The notes under the pieces were generated by a model that made no database searches, was not told the origin of the DNA, and saw only the letters and a list, made by a program, of their open reading frames with translations. Shown here piece by piece: positions 23,612-32,665 of a DNA stretch of 64,000 nt. Every line of letters starts with the position of its first letter. Positions within the stretch are counted from its first letter, which is position 1. This stretch comes from an uncultured Acidobacteriota bacterium. GTDB taxonomy: Bacteria; Acidobacteriota; Blastocatellia; Pyrinomonadales; Pyrinomonadaceae. The stretch lies in contig CALMYB010000006.1 in assembly GCA_937873515.1 (NCBI GenBank), forward strand, positions 248,001 to 312,000. Reading direction: 5' to 3'. A program made the position numbers and the translations under genes.

Positions 23612-23784
23612 TTGGACCGAAAAGCAAAGTTTAGCGAACTAGCCGAAAACATTCAAAATGCTTATTTTCAAAGCGGTTTGTATCTGTTACGATATTTGTT
23701 TGCGTTCGTATTGGCTCGCGTTACGTTCTTTGCCTCGGATTTCGAATGGTAGCGGAGTATAGTGCTCAGCAAGGCAGGTTTTGT

Positions 23785-24729
23785 ATGAAGTTTATACGCA
23801 GCTTATTTTTGATGGGTTTTGCGATGTCCGCGCTATGCTCGGCCGCAATGGCGCAGGGCACCGCCCCGCGCGACGAGAGATATCGCATCGGCTTTCAGGA
23901 TGTGATCGATGTAAAGGTCTTCAGGCATCCGGAGCTTGATGTGAGGGCGCCTGTCAATCCTGACGGCCGCATCTATCTATATCGCCTTGAAAAACCGCTT
24001 GTCGCCGTTTGTAAAACCGAACGTGAACTTGCCGACGATATCGTCGCCGCGTACAAAGTTAGTTACCTCCGCGACCCGCAGGTTACGGTTACCGTGGCAG
24101 AGCAAAAGTCGCAGTCGATGGCGGTTATCGGTGCTGTTGAAAAACCGGGGTCTTTCTTTGTCGGTCGGGAGTTGAACCTGCTCCAACTTATCGCAATGGC
24201 GGGCGGCCCAAGTAAAGATGCGGGCACGCGCGTTCTTGTCGTTCGCGTGGGAAGCAATACGGATTGTAAGACCGACGATGACTCGAAAGAGCAGCCCGGC
24301 CTGATGACCTTCAAGATCCGTGACCTCCAGGAAGGTAAGGAAAATCTTGAGATGCGACCGGGCGATGTCGTGTCGGTACTTAAATCAGACATCATTTATG
24401 TTTACGGGAACGTCAAGAAACCGGGACCGGTCGAAGTGCGGGAGCCGATAACCCTAACTCAAGCCATTGCAAGCGCGGAAGGTTATACCAACGCTACAGA
24501 CAAGGATACCGTTCGCATCCTTCGCCAAAAGCCCGATAGTCTTGAGAGAGAGGAGATCATCGTCAACCTTTCCGATATCGAAAAGCGAAAGGCTGCGGAT
24601 CCGTATCTTCAGCCGAATGATATCGTCGCACTCTCAAAAGACAATACGAAGGCGATCCTAACCGGCATTGGTACTGCGTTCAAGAACGGGATTCCCCTCC
24701 TGATGTCTCGAGGAATACCGGGGCTCTAA
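23785..24729 (+). CDS. polysaccharide export outer-membrane protein (Wza/OPX type)
   Basis: A 314-residue OPX protein. I start at the ATG at 23785 because a Sec signal peptide follows (1-23, ending AMA). The Poly_export domain covers about 28-115 (YRIGFQDVIDVKVFRHPEL, then VNPDGRIYLYRL). Two SLBB beta-grasp units follow (VIGAVEKPGSFFVGR, VYGNVKKPGPVEVRE). A GGXLXXAGG-like turn is seen in LLQLIAMAGGPSKDAG. It would form the outer-membrane channel of the polysaccharide exporter and opens the locus that runs to about 43.9 kb. Confidence 0.9.
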   Translation: MKFIRSLFLMGFAMSALCSAAMAQGTAPRDERYRIGFQDVIDVKVFRHPELDVRAPVNPDGRIYLYRLEKPLVAVCKTERELADDIVAAYKVSYLRDPQVTVTVAEQKSQSMAVIGAVEKPGSFFVGRELNLLQLIAMAGGPSKDAGTRVLVVRVGSNTDCKTDDDSKEQPGLMTFKIRDLQEGKENLEMRPGDVVSVLKSDIIYVYGNVKKPGPVEVREPITLTQAIASAEGYTNATDKDTVRILRQKPDSLEREEIIVNLSDIEKRKAADPYLQPNDIVALSKDNTKAILTGIGTAFKNGIPLLMSRGIPGL

Positions 24730-24747
24730 TCGCAAGAGACGATCAGT

Positions 24748-27228
24748 ATGAAGGAAACGCGAAACATCATTACAACGACCCCGCCGGAGCCTGTCGAGCT
24801 GGAACGGCCGGCCGATCCGACAATTCCGGCAACAGGACGCTATCCCGGTTATCACGCAGCGCAGCAGAGCGAAGGCTTTCAGCTGATCGACTACTGGCGG
24901 GCCGTCCGCAAGCGTCTTTGGCTTGTCGCCGGTATTGCGGTCGTAATGACAACCCTTGCAACGATCTACATTGCCCGCAAGCCGAATATCTACCGTGCAA
25001 AAGCGGTCGTTCAGGTCGATAACGAACAGGTGAACCCCGACCTTGTCACCAATGACCGGGCCCGTCCTCTTTCGAATGCGGATCCTTCCTACTTCAATAC
25101 TCAGCTTCAGCTTCTCTGGAGTGAGAGTCTATTGCGGCGCGTCGTAAAAGAGCACAATCTCGACGCGAATAAGGAGTTTCAGTCTCTGGCAAGGACAAGC
25201 TCGACCTCGACGTTCGGCCAACTTTTGAAATCCATCGGGCTCGCAAGCCGTGAAACTCAAAAGACCGACGAAAATCCGCCGATCGACCCGAATTCGAACC
25301 TAGCGTCTGCCGATGAGATCGCTGAGGCCGTCCGTTTGACGCCTTTTGTGGAGGTCATTCGCCGAAATCTAAGTGTCGATCCGGTCCGCGAATCTCGCGC
25401 AACGGTGAAAGATACACGTTTGATCGAGATCTCGTACAGCGACACTGACCCCGATCTCGCAGCCTACGTTGCAAATGCGATCGCTGAGACGTTTACGAAT
25501 CAGAACCAGGAAAAGCGCACCGGGACAAGCCGCAAAACGAACGACTTTTTGCAAGAAAGAATAGCGAGCCTTCAGTCAGATATTCGACGCGATGAAGAAA
25601 AGCTCGTTGAGATGACCCAGAACGCGGGCATCTTAAAGACCTCTGATGATTCGACGATCGTGATGGATCGCCTATCGGGCTTGAACAAGTCTATGCTCGA
25701 GGCTGAAAACGCGAGAAAGAACGCAGAGGCAAATTATTTTGAGGTCGCAAAATCTCCGGAAAGGCTCTCTGCGATGGCCGAGGCCGAAATGGCCCGTTTC
25801 ATCACCGAGCAGCAGAATAATATTCGGCAGTTCCAATCCGACACACTGAAAAAGATATCGGATCTCCGTCAGGCAAGAGCCCTCAAACTCCAGGAGTATC
25901 AAGAAGGTGCACCGGAGATCAAAGAGATCGACGCTCAGATATCCAGCTATCAGAGTTCGATCGACAACGCCGTTCAGAAGTTCCAGGGCGACCTCGAGAA
26001 ATATCGCGAATCTACCAAAAAGACCCTGCTCTATAACCTGCAAACTAAGTATCTGCAGGCAAAGGGAAATGAGGACAAGATTCGAGCTGATTTCAATAAG
26101 CAGTTTGGTGAGGCGACCGGACAGAATCAGTCGGCCGTCAGCCTCGCTTTGCTCAAGCAGACCATAGATACGAACAAGGGTTTTCTGGAGAACTTGCAGA
26201 AGCAGGTCAGCAGCAACGACGTTGCCGCACAAGGCTCTGACAACAATATTTCGGTAACTGAGCCTGCAGTACCGTCAAATGTTGCCGTTTCGCCAAGAAG
26301 GCTGATGACAGTGCTCGGAACCTTGTTCCTTTCTACGCTTTTTGGCGTCGGCCTTGCTCTCTTCCTTGAGTACCTTGACGACACTGTTCGTTCGACGGAA
26401 GAGGTCGAGAGCCTTCTGCAGCTGCCGGCTCTTGCAGCGATCCCAACTATTGATTCGATGCCGAAACGCAGGCTGCAGCTTGTTGCAGAGAACGGAGAAC
26501 CTGCGGAAGAGAATAAGCTGGGCTCGGAACTGCTCATTCATGCCGATCCCCGCTCTTCGTTGGCCGAGGCATATCGTCAGCTTCGCACTTCGATCCTTCT
26601 TTCGACGGCCGGACACGCTCCGAAATCATTGCTGATCACATCGAGCCTTCCTTCTGAGGGCAAGACTACAACAGCGACCAACACCGCGATCAGCCTTGCT
26701 CAGACCGGTGCGAATGTACTTATCATCGATGCAGATATGCGTCGCCCGAGGCTGCATTCCGTTTTTGGGATCAGCAATGCGGACGGACTGAGCACGATCC
26801 TTGCAAATGAGCTCTCAGACGCAGAGATCTTGAACATCATCAAACAGGACGCAAGCTCGAAACTCCATCTTCTGCCGTCCGGCCCCGTACCGCCAAACCC
26901 GGCGGAACTGATCGGTTCCGAACAAATGGCAAAACTGCTAAAGATGCTTCAGGGGAATTTCACCCACGTCGTTGTCGATTCGCCGCCGATCGCGTCCTTT
27001 ACGGACGGCGTACTCATCGCCTCGATGGTCGATGGCGTTATCCTCGTTGTTCATTCCGGCAAGAGTTCGCGGCAGGTCGTTCGCCGCTCAAGGCAGCTGC
27101 TGCAGGATATCGGAGCAAAGATCCTCGGCGTCGTGCTGAACAACGTAAATCTGCGTGCACAGGACAACTATTACTACTACCAAAGCTACTACACCCGCGA
27201 TAACTATCGATCGGATGACGAGGCATAG
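24748..27228 (+). CDS. polysaccharide co-polymerase with C-terminal tyrosine kinase (Wzc-like)
   Basis: An 826-residue fusion of a Wzz chain-length domain and a bacterial tyrosine kinase. Transmembrane helices lie at about 58-76 and 518-540, with a long coiled-coil periplasmic region between. The kinase has Walker A SSLPSEGKTT near 632-641, Walker A' VLIIDADMRRPRL near 655-668 and Walker B VVVDSPPIA. The C-terminal tail (807-826) has seven tyrosines, the usual autophosphorylation cluster. It works with the OPX protein upstream (18-nt gap) to control chain length and export. No cognate Wzb phosphatase is seen nearby. Confidence 0.94.
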   Translation: MKETRNIITTTPPEPVELERPADPTIPATGRYPGYHAAQQSEGFQLIDYWRAVRKRLWLVAGIAVVMTTLATIYIARKPNIYRAKAVVQVDNEQVNPDLVTNDRARPLSNADPSYFNTQLQLLWSESLLRRVVKEHNLDANKEFQSLARTSSTSTFGQLLKSIGLASRETQKTDENPPIDPNSNLASADEIAEAVRLTPFVEVIRRNLSVDPVRESRATVKDTRLIEISYSDTDPDLAAYVANAIAETFTNQNQEKRTGTSRKTNDFLQERIASLQSDIRRDEEKLVEMTQNAGILKTSDDSTIVMDRLSGLNKSMLEAENARKNAEANYFEVAKSPERLSAMAEAEMARFITEQQNNIRQFQSDTLKKISDLRQARALKLQEYQEGAPEIKEIDAQISSYQSSIDNAVQKFQGDLEKYRESTKKTLLYNLQTKYLQAKGNEDKIRADFNKQFGEATGQNQSAVSLALLKQTIDTNKGFLENLQKQVSSNDVAAQGSDNNISVTEPAVPSNVAVSPRRLMTVLGTLFLSTLFGVGLALFLEYLDDTVRSTEEVESLLQLPALAAIPTIDSMPKRRLQLVAENGEPAEENKLGSELLIHADPRSSLAEAYRQLRTSILLSTAGHAPKSLLITSSLPSEGKTTTATNTAISLAQTGANVLIIDADMRRPRLHSVFGISNADGLSTILANELSDAEILNIIKQDASSKLHLLPSGPVPPNPAELIGSEQMAKLLKMLQGNFTHVVVDSPPIASFTDGVLIASMVDGVILVVHSGKSSRQVVRRSRQLLQDIGAKILGVVLNNVNLRAQDNYYYYQSYYTRDNYRSDDEA

Positions 27229-27249
27229 AGGGAACAGAGTTTATTCATT

Positions 27250-28254
27250 ATGAGCGAACAGACGCGCGTTCTTGTAACAGGTGCGGGCGGCTTCATCGGA
27301 AGCCACCTTGTCACATATTTGAAGGACAAGGGCTATTGGGTCCGAGGTGTTGACATTAAGCGTCCAGAATTCAGCGAGTCCGACGCGGACGAGTTTTTGC
27401 TGCTCGACCTACGCCGTTGGGAAAACTGCCTCAAAGCGACCGAAGGCATCGAAGAGCTATACGCACTTGCCGCTGATATGGGCGGTATGGGCTTTATTTC
27501 ATCACATCACGCGCAGATACTCTACAATAATTCGCTCATCAACCTACACACGCTTGAGGCGGCGCGCGAGAACGGCGTGAAACGCTATCTCTATACGAGT
27601 TCGGCGTGCATTTATCCTGAATTTTTGCAAGAAGAGACCGATGTAAAGCCGCTCAAGGAAGAAGATGCTTATCCTGCATTCCCGCAAGATGCCTACGGCT
27701 GGGAAAAGCTCGTTTCAGAACGCCTTTGTCATCACTACCGCGAAGATTACGGCATCGAGACACGCACTGTTCGTTTTCATAACATCTTCGGCGAGAAGGG
27801 AACTTGGGAAGGCGGCCGTGAAAAGGCTCCGGCGGCGATGTGCCGAAAGATCGCAACGGCAAAGCTCACGGGCGACAATGTTATCGAGATCTGGGGCGAC
27901 GGCGAGCAAACACGCTCCTTCTGCTATATTTCCGATTGCGTCGAAGGGCTTTACCGCCTGATGCGTTCCGACTTTCACGAACCGCTCAACCTTGGCCAGG
28001 ACCGAATGGTAACTATTAACGAGCTTGCCGATATTGTCGCGCAGATCGGCGGCATCGAGATCGAGAAGAAGCATATAGACGGCCCGCAAGGTGTACGCGG
28101 CCGCAACTCCGACAACACGCTGCTGCGAGAAACGCTGGAATGGGAGCCGGCAATTTCGCTCGAAGAAGGCCTTGCGACCACTTACGCATGGATCGAAGAA
28201 CAGGTCCGCGAGAGCCTTGCCCAGAATAGCGAAAAAGCAGCACAACCTGCCTAA
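27250..28254 (+). CDS. GDP-mannose 3,5-epimerase
   Basis: A 334-residue extended SDR enzyme. GAGGFIGSH (11-19) binds NAD. Cys120 in SSACIYPEF, Tyr149 and Lys153 in DAYGWEKL, and Lys192/Lys200 in GGREKAPAAMCRK match the catalytic set of plant GDP-mannose 3,5-epimerase; ADMGGMGFI and GPQGVRGRNSDN are also nearly the plant wording. The expected product is GDP-L-galactose (with some GDP-L-gulose), here presumably as a sugar donor for the polysaccharide. It follows the kinase gene after 21 nt and precedes a GT2 gene by 3 nt. Confidence 0.88.
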   Translation: MSEQTRVLVTGAGGFIGSHLVTYLKDKGYWVRGVDIKRPEFSESDADEFLLLDLRRWENCLKATEGIEELYALAADMGGMGFISSHHAQILYNNSLINLHTLEAARENGVKRYLYTSSACIYPEFLQEETDVKPLKEEDAYPAFPQDAYGWEKLVSERLCHHYREDYGIETRTVRFHNIFGEKGTWEGGREKAPAAMCRKIATAKLTGDNVIEIWGDGEQTRSFCYISDCVEGLYRLMRSDFHEPLNLGQDRMVTINELADIVAQIGGIEIEKKHIDGPQGVRGRNSDNTLLRETLEWEPAISLEEGLATTYAWIEEQVRESLAQNSEKAAQPA

Positions 28255-28257
28255 ATA

Positions 28258-29142
28258 ATGACTGAAAACGCGCGAAACGTCGCGATCGTCATTCCGGTCT
28301 ATAATCGTCGAGAGATCACGCTGCAAGGCCTGCGCAGCCTGGCGAAGGTCGATAAGACCGGGATCGACCTCCGCATCTTCATCGTAGATGACGGCTCGAC
28401 CGACGGGACCTCTGACGCCATACGAAAAGAATTCCCGGACGTCGTCCTCATTCAGGGCGACGGAACGCTCCATTATGCGGCCGGCACGAACCGTGGAATC
28501 GAAGCGGCCATCGATTGGGGTGCCGAATTCGTTGCCACGATGAACGATGACGCGGTCTTTCACGATCAGTTCCTTCTAAGGCTGATCAAGACCGCGGAAG
28601 CGAATCCGCGTTCGATCGTGGGCGGACTCCTGCTTCTTTGGGATGAACCGCACAAAGTATTTCAGGTCGGGCAAACTTGGGAAACGTTCAAAGGCGGATG
28701 GGTCATTCCGGACGATCTGACGGCGTTTAACGTGCCCGAAACAGCATTCCGGGTCGAATGCCTGGTCGGGAACTGTTTGATGCTTCCAGCGGCCTCTATC
28801 CGCGAAGTCGGTTTGATGGACGAAAAGCGGTTTCCGCACGGTTGGGGCGACGCACAATGGATGGCTCGATTTGCAAAGGCAGGTTGGAATTTGTTCGTCG
28901 AACCCAAGGCTTATGTCTGGTGTGAGCCGAACACCTACCCTAAGCCGCTCCACGAGATGTCAAGGTCCAAGATCCTTCATACGCTTTTTTTGGACAAACG
29001 GCATCCCTTGAATCTTTCGAGGCAGTTCATCGCACGCTGGGAGTCCGCCCCATCGCGAACAAAGGCCGTTGCAAGTTTCGTCGCCTATCTGACTCAGTTG
29101 GCAGGCAAGGCGCTAGGATTCGTCACAAGTGGAAGGAAATAG
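28258..29142 (+). CDS. glycosyltransferase family 2
   Basis: A 294-residue GT-A fold transferase. The nucleotide-sugar site is visible as IPVYNRRE (12-19), IVDDGSTDGT (42-51) and the DxD-like MNDDAVF (about 95-101). Wording such as GNCLMLPAASIREVGLMDE and HGWGDAQWM resembles rhamnosyl- and galactofuranosyltransferases. There are no clear transmembrane helices, so it acts at the inner face of the membrane. Donor and acceptor cannot be read from sequence. Confidence 0.85.
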   Translation: MTENARNVAIVIPVYNRREITLQGLRSLAKVDKTGIDLRIFIVDDGSTDGTSDAIRKEFPDVVLIQGDGTLHYAAGTNRGIEAAIDWGAEFVATMNDDAVFHDQFLLRLIKTAEANPRSIVGGLLLLWDEPHKVFQVGQTWETFKGGWVIPDDLTAFNVPETAFRVECLVGNCLMLPAASIREVGLMDEKRFPHGWGDAQWMARFAKAGWNLFVEPKAYVWCEPNTYPKPLHEMSRSKILHTLFLDKRHPLNLSRQFIARWESAPSRTKAVASFVAYLTQLAGKALGFVTSGRK

Positions 29143-29148
29143 GTAAAG

Positions 29149-30381
29149 ATGGCTGATGATCGGATCAAAGTTTGGGAAGCGGCGGGCCCGCTGACGATCA
29201 ATCTGATCTGGCCGTACACGACTTGGGGCGGTGCTCAGATCTACTTCCTTTCGCTCGTTCGGAATGCTCCCAAAGGCTGGAGTTTCCGCGTCATCGTGCC
29301 GGCCGGCTCAGACGATGAACTAATGAAGCTTTTTGCAGAGGCCGGTGCGGAGATCATCCATCTTACAAACGTTCATAACCCTACACCGGCGCACGGGATC
29401 TTCGAAAAGATCGCTCGTCAACGTCGGCGTTTGCGGTCTGAAAAAGAGATCCTTTCCGTGGTCGAGCGGCTTTCTGGCGAAGCGGATATCTTCCATATCG
29501 AAGCCGGGCCGTGGCAATCGGTCTCGCTCTTAAAGAAGCTCGCTCGACGAGGAAAAACTTTCGTTACCGTGCAGAATGCAATGCCGTCCGAAGTATCGCA
29601 AGCGAGGAAGCGTTCGTGGAGCCGTCGGATGACCTCGCTCCTATCGATGCCGTCCTTTGAGCTTTTCGGCGGTAACCAGCATGCCGTGGATGATATACGC
29701 ACCTTCGTTCCTTCAAGCCTGCACTCAAAGATAACGATCTCACGCGCGACATTTTCTCGAGCCGATGTAAACAGATCTCTCGAAATGCCGGTGCATCGCG
29801 ACGAAGTCCTGTCAGGCTTGGGTCTGCGGCCGAACATGCTTACAGTGCTTGCGGTAGGACAATTTATTGACAGAAAAGGAAGGTGGGATTTTTTAGAAGC
29901 AGCCAGGATCTTGCGCAGAAAATGTCAATTCATCTGGGTTGGCCCGGCCGAATTGACCGAGGAGGAAATCGCACGGATCGACGCATACGAAGTTGCCGAC
30001 AGGTTCCGCTACGTCTTGTCCGAAAATGCGGGTAAGTCTCGGGCCGAGATCCTTGCTTTTTTCCGCAATGCCGATCTCTTTGCCTTGCCGAGTTATTGGG
30101 AAGGGCTGCCCGTCTCGATCCTTGAGGCAATGGCCTTGGGGCTCCCGATCGTTTCGACGCGGATCAATGGTATTCCCGAAGCCGTGATCGAAGGTGTTAC
30201 GGGATACCTGGTTGAGGCGGGCGATGCTGCAGCATTTGCGAACGCGATCGAGAAACTCGAGGATTCGGACCTTCGCGCGCGGCTGTCGGAAGGTGCCCTT
30301 GCCGCCGCAACCGGCGAATTTGAAGAGATCGTCTCCGTTTCCAATGTGTTCGACCGCTATATTGCCGCCCGAAGGCCGTGA
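29149..30381 (+). CDS. glycosyltransferase family 4 (GT-B)
   Basis: A 410-residue GT-B transferase. The N-terminal domain holds the acceptor-side GGAQIYFLSL (25-34). The C-terminal domain has VLAVGQFIDRKGRWDFLEA near 235-253 and the donor-binding PSYWEGLPVSILEAMALGLP near 315-334, including the E-x7-E pattern. It starts 6 nt after the GT2 gene. Substrate is unknown. Confidence 0.85.
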   Translation: MADDRIKVWEAAGPLTINLIWPYTTWGGAQIYFLSLVRNAPKGWSFRVIVPAGSDDELMKLFAEAGAEIIHLTNVHNPTPAHGIFEKIARQRRRLRSEKEILSVVERLSGEADIFHIEAGPWQSVSLLKKLARRGKTFVTVQNAMPSEVSQARKRSWSRRMTSLLSMPSFELFGGNQHAVDDIRTFVPSSLHSKITISRATFSRADVNRSLEMPVHRDEVLSGLGLRPNMLTVLAVGQFIDRKGRWDFLEAARILRRKCQFIWVGPAELTEEEIARIDAYEVADRFRYVLSENAGKSRAEILAFFRNADLFALPSYWEGLPVSILEAMALGLPIVSTRINGIPEAVIEGVTGYLVEAGDAAAFANAIEKLEDSDLRARLSEGALAAATGEFEEIVSVSNVFDRYIAARRP

Positions 30382-30455
30382 GTTGGCGGCGTTTCGTATC
30401 GAAAAGCCATCGCTAAACTGTTAAACTCAACGCTGATCGTCGGTTCCCCGAACAA

Positions 30456-31853
30456 ATGACCGCTCGCGAAACGACCAGTACAGGCCGCAGGTACATCTTG
30501 AATACCGCTTTCGGCGGTATGTCATGGCTCTTGCCGATCCTCATCAGCTTCGTTGCCACTCCGATCATTCTCAAGAAACTCGGTGTCGTCCAATACGGCC
30601 TTTACGCAACGATACTTGGATTTATCAGTTATTCGTTCGTCTTTGGCATCGGAAAAGTCCTCGTAAAGTACATCGCTGAATACCGTGCCTCCGGCGAGAT
30701 TGAGAAAATATCGATCGTTGTTTCATCGACGTTCTGGCTGAGTATTGCATTTTCAATGCTAGGCTCCCTGATCGCGGCGGCATTTGCAACGCCGCTAGTG
30801 CGTGATGTACTTGCGATACCCGAATCTGAACAGAGGATCGCCGTCGTAGGAGTTTACCTCGCCTGCGGAGCGATCGTTGTCTCGATGCTCAGTCAGGTAT
30901 TCCAGTTCATTTTGCAAGGGCTGCACCGGTTCGGCACTCTTTTGCTCCTTACCAACATCGGCGGGCTGATATTGAACGCCGGCAATATCGCTCTCGCCCT
31001 TTTTGGGTTTGACATGCGGTTCCTTCTCGGATGGAATCTGATCGCACTTGCCGCAATGGCATTAACTTACGGTGTCATCGCCCGCAAGCATCTTCCGGAG
31101 TTCTCGCTTTCTCTTTCAAAGGCTCGCAAGGTCCCGGCGCAGCTTCTTCGATACAGTTCGAGCGTCATACTCTATCAGGCAATAGGAAACATACTCTTCC
31201 TGTTCGAGCGAGGCATCGTATTGAGGGAATTCGGGGCCGAGGTGGCGTCCTATTACCTCGTGCCAATGACGCTCGGCATTTATCTGCACGGTGCGACCGC
31301 TAGTTTGCTCCAAGCGACGTTCCCGCTCATTAACGAGATGCTTGAGGATAAGGAGCGGTTGATCCGCCTCTATCAGAAGGCAACAAAGCTCACGCTCACG
31401 ATCGTCGTTTTCGCTCTCCTTTCTGTTGCGGTGCTTGGCCGGACATTCCTTTCTCTCTGGATAGATGCTGAGTTCGCGAACAGGTCGTTCGTTTTCCTGG
31501 AGATCCACGCGCTTACCTTCGGCCTCATCGCCCTTTGGATCAACGGCTGGTCGCTTGCGGAAGGCCTGCGTCAACCGCGCTTTGCCGTCATTATTACCGC
31601 GATATGGAGTCTTGTCGCGATCCCGCTGATGATAGGTGCGGCGACGAACGAAAGCGTCGCCGGCGTCGCAATTTCGCGCCTTCTGGGTGTCGCGGTCACG
31701 GTGCCAATGATATTCTATTTTGAGAAGCGGTTCCTTGGGCGGGCAGTTTGGGTGTTTTGGGCGAATTGTCTCGTTAAACTCGCGATCGCCGGCACAGCGG
31801 CCGTCTTGGTCAAGCTTTTGGTGCTAAAGTCGGACCGTTTTCTCAGGTTGTGA
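30456..31853 (+). CDS. polysaccharide flippase (Wzx / MATE-like)
   Basis: A 465-residue membrane protein with about 12-14 hydrophobic helices along its whole length, of the polysaccharide synthase/MurJ-like superfamily. N-terminal wording (NTAFGGMSWLLPILISFVATPIIL in part) is typical of Wzx proteins. It should move lipid-linked repeat units to the periplasmic face for the polymerase at 32666. No periplasmic enzyme domain is fused. Confidence 0.85.
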   Translation: MTARETTSTGRRYILNTAFGGMSWLLPILISFVATPIILKKLGVVQYGLYATILGFISYSFVFGIGKVLVKYIAEYRASGEIEKISIVVSSTFWLSIAFSMLGSLIAAAFATPLVRDVLAIPESEQRIAVVGVYLACGAIVVSMLSQVFQFILQGLHRFGTLLLLTNIGGLILNAGNIALALFGFDMRFLLGWNLIALAAMALTYGVIARKHLPEFSLSLSKARKVPAQLLRYSSSVILYQAIGNILFLFERGIVLREFGAEVASYYLVPMTLGIYLHGATASLLQATFPLINEMLEDKERLIRLYQKATKLTLTIVVFALLSVAVLGRTFLSLWIDAEFANRSFVFLEIHALTFGLIALWINGWSLAEGLRQPRFAVIITAIWSLVAIPLMIGAATNESVAGVAISRLLGVAVTVPMIFYFEKRFLGRAVWVFWANCLVKLAIAGTAAVLVKLLVLKSDRFLRL

Positions 31854-31982
31854 ATTTTTTGCTCGCCGCAGCTGCGAGCAGCATAGTGTTTTTGGCCGGT
31901 TTGACAGTTACCGGATTTGTCGATGCCGAAGAACGTGCCGCGGTCTTCAGCCTCTTCAGGAGAGTGCAATAACAGCCGTTTT

Positions 31983-32657
31983 ATGACGCCGAGATTGGTT
32001 CAACGCCTCGATTTTTTAGATGAGATATGTGCGAACAAGCGTGTACTCCACCTTGGCTGCGCCGATAGTCCGTACACTGACGAGGCGATCAAGAGCGGCA
32101 CTCTGCTTCACGCACGGCTGTCACGAACCGCGGCAAGCGTTACGGGGCTTGACGGCGACGTTGAAGGACTTGAAAAGCTTCGACGCGCCGGTTTTGACGA
32201 TCTCGTGGTCGGCGACCTTGAAAAACTTGAAGAGGCGGATCTTGCAAAGGATTATGATGTCATTGTCGCCGGCGAGATCATAGAGCATTTGAACAATCCG
32301 GGGATCTTTTTGAATGGCGTAAGGTCACTGATGAATTCGTCCACAAAGCTGGTCGTTACGACGATAAACGCGTACTGCGGAATGCGTTCGATCTATTATT
32401 CGCTTACTCGAGGGAAGGGAACGCACGAACCTGTCCATCCGGATCACGTGGCATATTACTCGTACTCGACGCTCAATCTGCTGCTTAAGAGACACGCGCT
32501 GTCGGTCGAAGACTTTCTTTTTTACGATATGGGAACCGATCATCGAAAAACGACGCCGTGGTACCTAAAGGTATTCAACGATGTAAGCGTAACGTTTTCG
32601 CGGCAGTTGGCCGACGGTGTAATAGCCGTGTGCACGAAGGAGGCGGCAGGCATTTGA
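31983..32657 (+). CDS. class I SAM-dependent methyltransferase
   Basis: About 224 residues from the ATG at 31983; earlier starts at 31923 (ATG) or 31917 (TTG) would add about 20 residues of weak similarity. The SAM-binding motif I is VLHLGCADS (21-29), with the acidic residue of motif II in LDGDVEG. YDVIVAGEIIEHL is motif IV. It is a Ubi/Methyltransf_11-like protein and may methylate a sugar or a lipid-linked intermediate in the locus. Its start lies 130 nt after the flippase gene, the largest gap in this part of the operon. Confidence 0.78.
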   Translation: MTPRLVQRLDFLDEICANKRVLHLGCADSPYTDEAIKSGTLLHARLSRTAASVTGLDGDVEGLEKLRRAGFDDLVVGDLEKLEEADLAKDYDVIVAGEIIEHLNNPGIFLNGVRSLMNSSTKLVVTTINAYCGMRSIYYSLTRGKGTHEPVHPDHVAYYSYSTLNLLLKRHALSVEDFLFYDMGTDHRKTTPWYLKVFNDVSVTFSRQLADGVIAVCTKEAAGI

Positions 32658-32665
32658 CCCAATAG

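Noticed and set aside
25672..26232. 186-codon minus-strand frame inside the Wzc-like gene
   Set aside because: Antisense of a coiled-coil coding region, rich in Leu as expected from that. The plus-strand kinase gene is unambiguous.
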